From the IMG/VR virus record IMGVR_UViG_3300000956_000134, positions 1 through 28,650 of that record: a DNA stretch of 28,650 bases. One strand, 5' to 3'. Under the pieces are notes generated by a model that saw only the letters and a list, made by a program, of their open reading frames with translations, ran no database searches and had not been told where the DNA came from. This document shows, one piece after another, positions 23,030 to 28,650 of the stretch. A program made the translations under genes and the position numbers. Each line of letters begins with the position of its first letter. Position 1 is the stretch's first letter. The stretch is from a virus.

Positions 23030-23415
23030 GGGGCTTCATCCTCCAACGGTGCCTCGGGCGGCGCTTCGTTCTCGATGACCTCGGCGCTGCTCGGTGGATT
23101 GGGATTGAACGTCGGCGGCGGTTGAAAATCTCTGATCTCAATGAGCTTCGGCGTCATCACTTCCTCGATGTTTGCGATGGCCGACAAGCGCGGCTGCCCA
23201 TAGCGATCGAGCAAGTCATTCGCAGCGGCCTTGCGATCCGCTGGCGAGTAGCGATCGTCCTCCACGAAGTGCACGAGCAGTTGCACGCATTTGTCGATGG
23301 CCCTGATACCACGTCTGCGCGCACGTTCTTTGAGTGCCGCGAGCCGCTTACTCCTGAGCCCCGCCGGAAGGGTCGAGGGCGTCGTCTGAATGTTGGTGTT
23401 TGGTTTTGTCGCCAT
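23026..23415 (-). CDS. Small terminase subunit-like protein (tentative)
   Basis: This 129-residue protein starts at ATG 23415, with AAGGA 8 nt upstream. An ATG 9 nt earlier sits too close to that site. The basic helix RSKRLAALKERARRRG is followed by CVQLLVHFVEDDRYSPADRK and AAANDLLDRYGQPRL. The pattern of an LV..V.D helix, R.AAA..LLDR, then YG.P is familiar from phage proteins annotated as terminase small subunits or related unknowns. The tail is Pro/Glu-rich (PPEAPLEDEAP). It overlaps the HTH gene by about 68 nt and lies 7 kb from terL, so this call is uncertain. Confidence 0.5.
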   Translation of the reverse strand: MATKPNTNIQTTPSTLPAGLRSKRLAALKERARRRGIRAIDKCVQLLVHFVEDDRYSPADRKAAANDLLDRYGQPRLSAIANIEEVMTPKLIEIRDFQPPPTFNPNPPSSAEVIENEAPPEAPLEDEAP

Positions 23416-23644
23416 CTTCGTCATCCTTGACGAGCGAGCGGAGTCGTTCGATTTGGTTGGTCAGAGCACGCTGCCTGTGGCTCGCGATGAACTCGTTCCA
23501 TGAGTCGCGCGGCACAAGCATACGCCCACCGATGCGGGTCACTGGAATCTCACCGTCGCGGATGAGGCCGTAGGCGCGGGAGGTGGAGATGCCGAGCAGC
23601 GAGGCGATGGCTCGTACGGTGAGGAAAGGGCTTGCATCGGTCAT
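23348..23644 (-). CDS. Excisionase-like / HTH_17 DNA-binding protein
   Basis: This 98-residue protein has a winged HTH of the excisionase/MerR-like type at about residues 6-55: FLTVRAIASLLGISTSRAYG, LIRDGEIPVTRIGGR and LVPRDSWNEFIASH. The C-terminal tail is acidic and His/Asp-rich. It is the first gene of the leftward small-gene chain, at the divergence point, so a control role on one or both promoters is plausible. The ATG has no Shine-Dalgarno, and a -10 candidate lies 9 nt upstream, which suggests a near-leaderless message. Its fold is sure; the role as Xis or repressor is not. Confidence 0.85.
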   Translation of the reverse strand: MTDASPFLTVRAIASLLGISTSRAYGLIRDGEIPVTRIGGRMLVPRDSWNEFIASHRQRALTNQIERLRSLVKDDEDGDKTKHQHSDDALDPSGGAQE

Positions 23645-23653
23645 GGTCGCGAT

Positions 23654-23661
23654 GATATACC
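23654..23661. promoter_or_regulatory. Back-to-back promoter core between divergent genes
   Basis: Both strands of the 62-bp gap carry an extended -10: TGGTATATC for the leftward gene (hexamer TATATC, with TTGCGT 17 bp upstream) and TGATATACC for the rightward gene (hexamer TATACC, with TTGCAT 18 bp upstream). The -35 elements are weak. The rightward leader would be about 38 nt with a GGAGG. The leftward one would be about 3 nt. One RNA polymerase could exclude the other. Confidence 0.45.
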
Positions 23662-23706
23662 ACTCGGCAGCACTTCACGCAACAACATTCAACCGGAGGT
23701 CATCGT

Positions 23707-23931
23707 ATGAGTGACGGCAAGAAAGACGATGTGGCGAACCCGAGCGCATTCCCGAACTCGATTCAGGCTCCCGGCACGGTGGACGCGGCGGCGCTCAAGT
23801 CGAGTGGCGAGGTCCACATGGTCAGCCTGACGAACGTGGGCGGGCAGTTGTACGGCGTGGATGCCGATGGGCGGTGCTGGAAGCGCGAGGGAGGTCGGGA
23901 GTGGAAGCGCATCAAGAATCCGGTCGTCTGA
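23707..23931 (+). CDS. Small protein of the DG/Trp single-blade family
   Basis: This 74-residue protein is the first rightward gene, with GGAGG 7 nt before the ATG. After a polar N terminus (SDGKKDDVANPSAFPNS) comes VHMVSLTNVGGQLYGVDADG and then RCWKREGGREWKRIKNP. The strand, G(Q/T)L(Y/W), DG and final W.(R/K)(I/M).(G/N)P recall the proteins at 19695 and 27336. It overlaps the next small gene. Function unknown. Confidence 0.7.
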   Translation: MSDGKKDDVANPSAFPNSIQAPGTVDAAALKSSGEVHMVSLTNVGGQLYGVDADGRCWKREGGREWKRIKNPVV

Positions 23932-24032
23932 TCGCTCAGCCTGTCTCGGCGCGTTCGTATGTTGCACGCATTGTGCGCGACCTTGTGTTTGTTGCGCTCG
24001 GCGTAGCAGCAGGTTACATCATCTGGCACTGA
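23901..24032 (+). CDS. 43-residue membrane peptide
   Basis: GTG at 23901 has GGGAGG six bases upstream and opens a 43-codon frame in a different frame from the preceding gene, which it overlaps by 31 nt. It reads MEAHQESGRLIAQPVSARSY, then VARIVRDLVFVALGVAAGY and ends IIWH: a single C-terminal membrane segment. The stop lies two bases before the parS-like site. The strong ribosome site supports it; function unknown. Confidence 0.55.
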   Translation: MEAHQESGRLIAQPVSARSYVARIVRDLVFVALGVAAGYIIWH

Positions 24033-24033
24033 A

Positions 24034-24049
24034 CGTTTCACGTGGAACA
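24034..24049 (+). promoter_or_regulatory. parS: parS-like ParB-binding site
   Basis: The bases CGTTTCACGTGGAACA match the bacterial chromosomal parS consensus TGTTTCACGTGGAACA at 15 of 16 positions. The inner 14-bp palindrome-like core GTTTCACGTGGAAC is complete. It lies in the 33-bp gap between two plus-strand genes, as centromere sites often do. No ParA or ParB gene is in the window, so the binding protein would be the host's or coded elsewhere on the element. Confidence 0.75.
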
Positions 24050-24065
24050 ATCGGAGGGTCGCCCC

Positions 24066-24632
24066 ATGGACGAACCAGCATTCAAGCCGTTCCCCAAAAC
24101 CGCGCGCCTCAACCGCGAGTGCATCATCTCGGAGAAAATCGACGGCACGAACGGATGCGTCGTGGTCACCGAGGATGGTCGTGTGTTCGCGCAGTCGCGC
24201 AATGGCATTCACATAGACACCGGCGATTCGTTCGGATTCGCCCTGTGGGTCGAGCGCAACAGGGATCGCCTGCGCGATACGCTTGGCCCCGGCTATCACT
24301 TTGGCGAGTGGTGGGGATCAGGCATCAATCGCGGATACGCACTCCCGACCAGCGGCCCAAACGGGCGTCCCAAGTGTTTCTCGTTGTTCAATACAACGCG
24401 ATGGGCCGATCTGCCTGAGTCGCCTGACCTGCGCACCGTGCCCGTGCTCTATCGCGGATTGTTCAGCACGGAGGCCGTCAGCACGGCGCTCGAACGTCTG
24501 CGCACGATGGGCAGCGTGGCCGCGCCCGGATACATGCGGCCGGAAGGCGTTATCATCTGGCACGACGCGGCGCAAGTTGCGTTCAAGGTCACGCTCGAAC
24601 GTGATGAAGAACGAAAGTCCAGCAGGACCTGA
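24066..24632 (+). CDS. RNA ligase, Rnl2-like (T4 RNA ligase 2 family)
   Basis: This 188-residue protein has the nucleotidyltransferase motifs of the ATP-dependent RNA ligase family in order: motif I EKIDGTNG with the AMP-accepting Lys24, SRNGIH (the motif Ia/II region), FGEWWGSGI (motif III/IIIa), EGVIIWH (motif IV) and AFKVTLE (motif V). Only the catalytic domain is present; the C-terminal domain of T4 Rnl2 is missing, giving a minimal ligase. It would seal nicks in RNA or RNA/DNA. The start ATG 24066 has GGAGGG 7 nt upstream; a GTG 24 nt earlier would read through that ribosome site. Motif V has a single Lys where KxK is typical, so full activity is not certain. Confidence 0.9.
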   Translation: MDEPAFKPFPKTARLNRECIISEKIDGTNGCVVVTEDGRVFAQSRNGIHIDTGDSFGFALWVERNRDRLRDTLGPGYHFGEWWGSGINRGYALPTSGPNGRPKCFSLFNTTRWADLPESPDLRTVPVLYRGLFSTEAVSTALERLRTMGSVAAPGYMRPEGVIIWHDAAQVAFKVTLERDEERKSSRT

Positions 24633-24996
24633 TTGCTATTTCTGCGACGCCCCGGCGACTGACGACGGCCTGTGCCGTGGTCATTCGATCGGGGCGAGCC
24701 GCGTCACTCATCTCGGAGGGGTCAAGCCGCCGTACTCGTGGTGCGAGCGCGACGACTGCAAGGGCGGGCTCCATCGGGGCTGTAAGCCGTGCCGAGCGGC
24801 GTACGACAGCAGGCTCCGACCCCGACTCGTTCGGGGCACACGCAAGAAGGTGGACGCATTCCGCTACGGGAATCGGCGGAAGTATGGGAAGCACGTCACG
24901 TGGTGCGGCACGCCGGATTGTCCCGGCCCCAAGCGGTGCGCCGCCTGCCATCGGGAATACTGGAAGGAATGGAAGGCGGTCGAGCAATGCCGTTGA
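24604..24996 (+). CDS. Cysteine-rich zinc-binding protein
   Basis: This 130-residue protein overlaps the RNA ligase by 29 nt. It has three Cys clusters: C11-x2-C14 ... C24-x2-H27; C47, C52, H57, C60, C63; and C101, C106, C112, C115, H116. The last two share the form WC....(D)C.G...C..C....Y, so they may be repeats of one zinc unit. The part between is basic (RLRPRLVRGTRKKVDAFRYG). Nucleic acid binding is likely but not shown. It ends with a 10-nt overlap with the HNH gene. Confidence 0.75.
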   Translation: MKNESPAGPDCYFCDAPATDDGLCRGHSIGASRVTHLGGVKPPYSWCERDDCKGGLHRGCKPCRAAYDSRLRPRLVRGTRKKVDAFRYGNRRKYGKHVTWCGTPDCPGPKRCAACHREYWKEWKAVEQCR

Positions 24997-25478
24997 GCCG
25001 CAAGACACCGCTGCGCCGCACCGCGTTCAAGCGCCGCCGTGGGCCGATCAAAGCATCGCCCAAGACCCTCGAAAAACGCATCCGCGAGAAGATGCTCGAC
25101 GACCTGTGCCGCGAGGTCACGTTCCTCCGCGATCGGCACACGTGCGTTCGCTGCGGGCGCGGGCTGCTCGACCTGAACAAGTTTGGCAAGCCCACCGTGC
25201 TCCATTGGGCGCACGTCATCACGCGGAGGATCAGGCGCACGCGCTGGCGGCTCGAAAACGTGATGACGCTCTGCGAAGGATGCCACTTCGGATTCTGGCA
25301 TCGCGCGAAGATCAGGATGCAGGACTGGCCCGATCAAAAAGCAATGGAGTGGTTCGAAATGAAATTCACCGACAGGTATGCGATGCTTCGATTGATGCAG
25401 AACGATCGCAGCCCGTTGCCCGATGCTACGCTGGTTCGCATGTATCTTGAGCACGAACGCAGGAGGTTAGCAGCGTGA
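24987..25478 (+). CDS. HNH endonuclease-like protein
   Basis: This 163-residue protein begins MPLSRKTPLRRTAFKRRRG, a basic tail often seen before phage HNH domains. The zinc/catalytic core has Cys53 and Cys56 (HTCVRCG), His73/His76 (VLHWAHVI), Asn91 (RLENVMTLC), Cys96, Cys99, His100 and His105 (CEGCHFGFWH). This is the HNH pattern of phage enzymes that resolve or nick DNA, such as NinG-type proteins. It lies next to an RNA ligase and a Cys-rich protein, a small nucleic-acid cassette. The stop overlaps the next GTG as GTGA. Confidence 0.85.
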   Translation: MPLSRKTPLRRTAFKRRRGPIKASPKTLEKRIREKMLDDLCREVTFLRDRHTCVRCGRGLLDLNKFGKPTVLHWAHVITRRIRRTRWRLENVMTLCEGCHFGFWHRAKIRMQDWPDQKAMEWFEMKFTDRYAMLRLMQNDRSPLPDATLVRMYLEHERRRLAA

Positions 25479-26041
25479 ATGGAATCACCTGTTTCATCGC
25501 CACGGATTCAGGCCGCGCTCGCGTGAGCCTGCGCCGCTACTCGCCGCGCCTCGCATGTCAGTCCTCGCCGCTCGGCTACCACAACATCAAGGTTCCGATC
25601 GACGTGGTTGCGAGCCCGTTCAATTCGGACCGACGCGAGTACTACCACGATCCCTACCCACGCCCCGAGAAGGACGACCCGCGCTGGCCGAGCCGGTGTA
25701 GATGCGGCTACGATTTCTCGCTCAGTGATGACGACCAGATTTTCCACGAGCAGTTGTACCGCTACGAGACTGGGAAGATGGTCCAGATCGGCACGCAGGA
25801 CGAACTCCCGGCCGGTGCCATGATTCAGGCGCTGTGGGTGCCGAACACATGGGTTGGCGAGGATGGGCGATCGTGGCTCGTGAGGCTGCCGGGCGGCGAG
25901 GAATGGCTCATCGACGCGCCCGCGAGCGACGGCGGGAGGTGGAAACGCACCGGCAACGCGCCGCAGTTCACGGTCGAGCCATCAATCCTCACGCCCAAGT
26001 ATCACGGATGGCTCAGGAATGGCGTACTGGTCCCTGCATGA
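25475..26041 (+). CDS. Conserved unknown phage protein with CxC motif
   Basis: This 188-residue protein is read from GTG 25475 (GTGA overlap). The middle has PSRCRCGYDFSLSDDDQIFH and QLYRYETGKMVQI; the second half is WVPNTWVGEDGRSWLVRLPG, GEEWLIDAPASDGGRWKRTG. The sequence reads as a well-kept protein with strong Trp and Asp usage, the type annotated as hypothetical in many phages. The CRCG motif may hold metal. It is the last gene before the terminator. Function unknown. Confidence 0.75.
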   Translation: MNGITCFIATDSGRARVSLRRYSPRLACQSSPLGYHNIKVPIDVVASPFNSDRREYYHDPYPRPEKDDPRWPSRCRCGYDFSLSDDDQIFHEQLYRYETGKMVQIGTQDELPAGAMIQALWVPNTWVGEDGRSWLVRLPGGEEWLIDAPASDGGRWKRTGNAPQFTVEPSILTPKYHGWLRNGVLVPA

Positions 26042-26072
26042 GCAAGCGCATGGGACGCTGAAACGCATTGAA

Positions 26073-26105
26073 CCCCGCGAGGTAAAGGAGAAAACCCTCG
26101 CGGGG
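26073..26105 (+). terminator. Strong hairpin terminator between convergent operons
   Basis: CCCCGCGAGG pairs perfectly with CCTCGCGGGG across a 13-nt A-rich loop, and CTCTTTGCTTTG follows on the plus strand. It lies 32 nt after the last rightward gene and 59 nt before the end of the leftward one. The T-run is interrupted, but the 10-bp GC helix is strong; it could serve both directions. Confidence 0.8.
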
Positions 26106-26163
26106 CTCTTTGCTTTGTTCGGGCTGGAACGGCGCGGATACTGCCGCATCTCGCCGCGCGCTG

Positions 26164-26499
26164 TCAACCCTTCTTCGATGCCTTCTTCGCGCGCCGCTTC
26201 GCCCAACGCTTCGCTGCGCCCTTGCGGCCAGCCGCGCGCCGCGCCGCCAGCAGCTTTGGGCTGATCGCCGACTTCGCCACGCGCTTCGCCTTCTTCTTGC
26301 GCGGCCCGGTGCGCAGCGTACGGCCATCGACGGCCTCGCGATACGTGCGGACTTCGAAGAATTGGCCGAGAACCCTGTCGTTCGCGAGGTCGGTCAACTC
26401 GGCCTTGTTCGTGGAGACGAGGTACTGACCGCTCTCCGTGACGAGAATTTCTCCTGACGACCGATACACGGCCGCGTGCAATAACTTTCCTGCCTTCAT
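26164..26499 (-). CDS. Unknown protein with lysine/alanine-rich histone-like tail
   Basis: This 111-residue protein starts at ATG 26499 (ATGA overlap, with AAGGAAG upstream). The first 60 residues are a compact domain (KLLHAAVYRSSGEILVTESG, FFEVRTYREAVDGRTL). From residue 66 on it is nearly all Lys, Arg and Ala (RKKKAKRVAKSA, GRKGAAKRWAKRRAKKASKK), like histone H1-type or DNA-coating tails. A role in binding or compacting DNA is inferred from the tail. It is the last gene of the right-hand chain. Confidence 0.7.
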   Translation of the reverse strand: MKAGKLLHAAVYRSSGEILVTESGQYLVSTNKAELTDLANDRVLGQFFEVRTYREAVDGRTLRTGPRKKKAKRVAKSAISPKLLAARRAAGRKGAAKRWAKRRAKKASKKG

Positions 26500-26672
26500 T
26501 GGGGCTTCCTTCCTTCGAGATAGGTAACGAGCCACACGAACGCGCACAGGCCGATCCAGAACGACACCGGCATCAGCGCGTACAGAACGGAATCCGGGCT
26601 CGATCGAATCCCGTAAGCGAACTCCATCGCGCACATCGCGACGGTCACAATCAGCGCCACAATCTTTCTCAT
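26496..26672 (-). CDS. 58-residue membrane protein
   Basis: The frame from ATG 26672 ends with an ATGA overlap and itself begins at an ATGA overlap. It codes for MRKIVALIVTVAMCAMEFAY, a linker, then YALMPVSFWIGLCAFVWLVT and a basic end (YLEGRKPQ). There are two hydrophobic segments with short loops, a holin-like topology, or a small inner-membrane protein. No lytic enzyme nearby supports the former. Confidence 0.65.
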   Translation of the reverse strand: MRKIVALIVTVAMCAMEFAYGIRSSPDSVLYALMPVSFWIGLCAFVWLVTYLEGRKPQ

Positions 26673-26905
26673 CGTGCCCTCGCATCGTAGGACGCGAGCT
26701 TCGCCCGTGCTCGCTCGATGGCTTGCTCATACGTCTTGCCACGAGCGAGCCGTTGCCATGACCTCGTGCCACGCCCCTTCTTCTTGCCGAGCTTGATTCC
26801 GATGGAGTAGCACCCGTTCTTGTTCGAATACCACGGATCGTATAATGCGAATGCTTTCGGATCAACCAGCTTTTGTGCGAGCGCCGTTGCCTCTGCCTTT
26901 GTCAT
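26669..26905 (-). CDS. Small basic unknown protein
   Basis: This 78-residue protein starts at ATG 26905, with GAGG upstream; an ATG three bases before is the alternative. It has TKAEATALAQKLVDPKAFAL, YSIGIKLGKKKGRGTR and YEQAIERARAKLASYDA. The order, an N-terminal helix, strand, basic turn and C-terminal helix, would suit a nucleic-acid-binding module. Its stop overlaps the next start. Function unknown. Confidence 0.65.
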   Translation of the reverse strand: MTKAEATALAQKLVDPKAFALYDPWYSNKNGCYSIGIKLGKKKGRGTRSWQRLARGKTYEQAIERARAKLASYDARAR

Positions 26906-26938
26906 CATCCCTCGTTGCGGGGCCGGTTGCTCGTTTCG

Positions 26939-27064
26939 CTACTTGCCCCAACCGCCCCTGATCCACCACAACAGATCTAGAGCATGCGCCGTCGATACAC
27001 TCAACACGAGCACTCCGACCACGAGCGCAGCAACCACGACTAGCATTGCGTCCAGCTTCTTCAT
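26939..27064 (-). CDS. 41-residue exported or membrane peptide
   Basis: ATG at 27064 overlaps the upstream stop as ATGA and opens a 41-codon frame. MKKLDAMLVVVAALVVGVLV then LSVSTAHA and LDLLWWIRGGWGK. The N terminus reads as a signal peptide ending AHA, with a short Trp-rich mature part, or as a membrane anchor. A cleaved peptide of about 13 residues would be unusual. Function unknown. Confidence 0.6.
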   Translation of the reverse strand: MKKLDAMLVVVAALVVGVLVLSVSTAHALDLLWWIRGGWGK

Positions 27065-27339
27065 CGTTCGTCCCTCCCGTCTGGTTCGATTACAACATTC
27101 CCGCTGCCGCCCGGCACCGGGAGGTTCTTGATCACGTCGGGTTTCATCGGCTCAGCGAAATACGACGCGCGCTCCATGCAGCTTCGTATGACATCCGGCG
27201 CGAACTCGGGATTGCTCCGCTGCGCGCTTTCGATCATCGCTTCGTAGTGCGCCTCGCAGAGCGGCACGTCATACTCTGGCGTCTCCGCAATTCGGAATGC
27301 GAGCGCATCGCATCCGGTCGGATACGCGCATCGGGTCAT
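27061..27339 (-). CDS. Small Cys/His unknown protein
   Basis: This 92-residue protein starts at ATG 27339 (ATGA overlap). A longer frame would lie in the upstream gene. MTRCAYPTGCDALAFRIAET and YDVPLCEAHYEAMIESAQ give a C-x5-C ... C-x2-H set that may bind zinc; then PDVIRSCMERASYFAEPMKP and an acidic end. The C.....C.....C..H layout is typical of short phage zinc proteins. Function unknown. Confidence 0.65.
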   Translation of the reverse strand: MTRCAYPTGCDALAFRIAETPEYDVPLCEAHYEAMIESAQRSNPEFAPDVIRSCMERASYFAEPMKPDVIKNLPVPGGSGNVVIEPDGRDER

Positions 27340-27554
27340 GTTTTCACCGGCGCTGGCACCGAAAACACGATGTCGGCGGGCGGATCGGCGGGCGGATCGG
27401 CGGGCGGTCCGGGAATGCGAGTCCATCGCGTTCCCTTTGACGATGACAGCAGGCACGTCCACAGCGTTCCGTCCTCGCAGACCGCAACGAAGTCGTCGTA
27501 CGCATCCGGGTCGCGGGGAAGCTGCGCCACACCGATGACCTTGCGTTCACTCAC
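27336..27554 (-). CDS. Small DGTLW / IPGPP protein (single-blade family)
   Basis: This 72-residue protein starts at GTG 27554 (GTGA overlap). It has FVAVCEDGTLWTC and RWTRIPGPP, the same as the protein at 19695 (VALCDDGTLW, WRQMPGPP). The end holds a PPAD peptide repeated three times, from a 12-bp tandem DNA repeat (about 27373-27408), then VPAPVKT. The repeated proline tail is likely a flexible linker. Function unknown. Confidence 0.65.
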   Translation of the reverse strand: MSERKVIGVAQLPRDPDAYDDFVAVCEDGTLWTCLLSSSKGTRWTRIPGPPADPPADPPADIVFSVPAPVKT

Positions 27555-28619
27555 GATCCCTCCGGCGCTGGCACCGCAGCGAGGTAATCGTCGCACGCCG
27601 CCCTGACTCGCAACGACGTGCTCGCAAGGTCCGGCGACAATGCATGCGCGCCCATAATCGTGTCGGCCTCCGTCCTCCATCGTGTGACGACGCCACGCTC
27701 CCAATACGGGAACTTCTCCACCGCTGGCACCGCAGGCGTGGGGTTGAGGGCGCAGTCTTGGTCGTGTGACACGTCCGCACCTAAGAACATTGCGCCGTGT
27801 CGCGACTTCCCTTGGCATAACCGGCATTCGAAGTAGTTCCCTAGTTCGACGTTCACGTGATAGGTAATTGCCGTCCGCGCCAGCGCATCCCGCAACCGCT
27901 TATTCTCGCCCTCCACCGTGGCCAGCGTGGCGCGGAGGGTTGCGAGTTCGGCGATGAGCGGTGCGTTCTGGCGCAGCTTCGTGACCGGCGTATTCGCGAT
28001 CTGACGCTCTAGCTTCACCGCCTTCGACTCGGCCTCTTGGCATCGCTTATTCAGCCGCTTGCTCGTGGCGCGGGCTTCGTCGCGCTCGGCGGTGAGGGTG
28101 GCTGCTTCGCGCGGCATCAATGCGCCGGACTCCACTGCTGATTCGAGTGCGCGCGTTGCCTCCGGGCTGCATCCGCAAAACGGGTAATCGCAGTCCTGTG
28201 GATCGTTAGCACCCACATTCGCCGTGCGCGCTGTGCATTTCCATCCCCGGGCTTCGTCGCGCTCGCGAGTGGCATCGACGAATGCGTTGATCAGGCCAAC
28301 GCGCTCATCCTCGCGCTGCTCGCCGAGGCGGCAGAGCTTCTCGAATCTGCCGAGTAGCTCGCCGAACTCGAACGCCTCCCGCGCCTTGCTCGGGGTGGTC
28401 ATGACTGGCACCGCAGGCGTGGGGGTGCCGCCTCGCCGCTCCCAATTCGCGATGAACTGTGCGAGGTACGGAACGGCGCGCTCGTCCTGCACTGTAATGC
28501 CCGCACGGTGAAGCGTTTCAAGCGCGAGGAACGCCGCCATGCGATGCTGTCCCTCAAATCCCGGCTCGTCGCCAGTAGGGAGCGTTTTCGCAGCCTCATC
28601 CTTCACCGCAGGCGTGGGG
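27346..28619. repeat. Dispersed 16-20 bp repeat family coding for PTPAVP / VPAP
   Basis: Copies of CACCGCAGGCGTGGGG (plus strand) lie at about 27728-27743, 28409-28424 and 28604-28619, the first two extended by CTGG. Two of the three also share a following (G/T)TGAGGGCG. Shorter relatives CCGGCGCTGGCACCG occur at 27347-27361 and 27562-27576, at the 3' ends of two successive genes. All read in frame as proline linkers or C-terminal VPAP. Confidence 0.75.
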
Positions 28620-28650
28620 GTGAGGGCGGCGTTCACGGCGTTCTCAAGCG
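27551..28650 (-). CDS. Coiled-coil protein with PTPAV linkers and zinc-knuckle-like motif (possibly 5' truncated)
   Basis: The frame is open to the window edge. The first visible start is GTG 28636 with no ribosome site, so the gene may begin outside. At least 361 residues: Pro/Ala linkers (TPTPAV) about residues 6, 72 and 305, a long charged helix (ATLTAERDEARATSKRLNKR, ENKRLRDALARTA) typical of a coiled coil, and a C-x2-C ... H-x3-C unit (FECRLCQ ... SHDQDC). The end reads VPAPEGS. The linkers come from a short DNA repeat. No enzyme motif is seen; it may be a scaffold or structural protein. Confidence 0.65.
   Translation of the reverse strand, partial: LENAVNAALTPTPAVKDEAAKTLPTGDEPGFEGQHRMAAFLALETLHRAGITVQDERAVPYLAQFIANWERRGGTPTPAVPVMTTPSKAREAFEFGELLGRFEKLCRLGEQREDERVGLINAFVDATRERDEARGWKCTARTANVGANDPQDCDYPFCGCSPEATRALESAVESGALMPREAATLTAERDEARATSKRLNKRCQEAESKAVKLERQIANTPVTKLRQNAPLIAELATLRATLATVEGENKRLRDALARTAITYHVNVELGNYFECRLCQGKSRHGAMFLGADVSHDQDCALNPTPAVPAVEKFPYWERGVVTRWRTEADTIMGAHALSPDLASTSLRVRAACDDYLAAVPAPEGS

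Noticed and set aside
26039-26062. Seven-codon frame after the last plus-strand gene
   Set aside because: Too short and without a ribosome site; it runs up to the terminator.
27850-27866. CACGTG with weak parS flanks
   Set aside because: About 10 of 14 core positions match; within coding sequence and not above chance.
1-28650. CRISPR array, transposase, integrase or attachment site
   Set aside because: None seen: no regularly spaced repeats, no DDE or tyrosine/serine recombinase motifs. The only site-specific recombination hint is the excisionase-like HTH fold.

Overview
The window is a stretch of a tailed double-stranded DNA phage (Caudoviricetes), either free or as a prophage. The composition is GC-rich. 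The virion genes suggest a long non-contractile tail: there is a tail tube gene and a very long tape measure gene but no sheath gene. Nothing fixes the host. Canonical Sec signal peptides and strong Shine-Dalgarno sites point to a bacterium, probably Gram-negative. All calls come from reading the translations by eye; no database search was possible.

Layout. Positions 1-17.9 kb (minus strand, read right to left) hold the morphogenesis module: beta-propeller-like protein, two small proteins, large terminase, portal fused to a Mu gpF-like domain, maturation protease, major capsid protein, a signal-peptide protein, head-tail connector, HK97 gp10-like protein, tail terminator-like protein, tail tube, zinc ribbon, the two overlapping frames of the tail assembly chaperone, and a tape measure of at least 1,699 residues that runs off the left edge. 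Positions 17.9-23.6 kb (minus strand) hold a chain of small genes, almost all joined by 4-nt stop/start overlaps. Several have fewer than 60 codons and are easily missed. In the chain lies the largest non-coding gap of the window, 141 nt, which can fold as a branched RNA closed by a perfect 10-bp helix. The chain starts at an excisionase-like HTH gene. A back-to-back promoter candidate at about 23.65 kb separates it from a short plus-strand cassette (23.7-26.0 kb): a small tryptophan/DG-motif protein, a membrane peptide, an Rnl2-type RNA ligase, a cysteine-rich protein, an HNH nuclease and a conserved unknown. That cassette ends at a strong hairpin terminator at 26.07-26.11 kb. Positions 26.2-28.65 kb (minus strand) hold a second chain of coupled small genes that enters from the right edge.

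Most notable points. (1) A near-perfect chromosomal-type parS (ParB-binding) site lies in the short gap before the RNA ligase gene, with no parA or parB in the window. (2) There is a candidate structured leader RNA at 20.84-20.96 kb. (3) The tape measure contains six 42-residue repeats, split four plus two by a 139-residue insert. (4) The chaperone overlap needs a +1 or -2 shift rather than the common -1. (5) A terminator-like hairpin with a T6 run lies inside the portal gene, on the sense strand. (6) Several small families of related short proteins are scattered through the accessory regions.

No gene-free stretch exceeds 300 bases. I saw no tRNA, rRNA, CRISPR array, transposase, integrase, lysis cassette or replication protein in the window. 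Long plus-strand frames across the morphogenesis genes are antisense shadows of GC-rich coding sequence.
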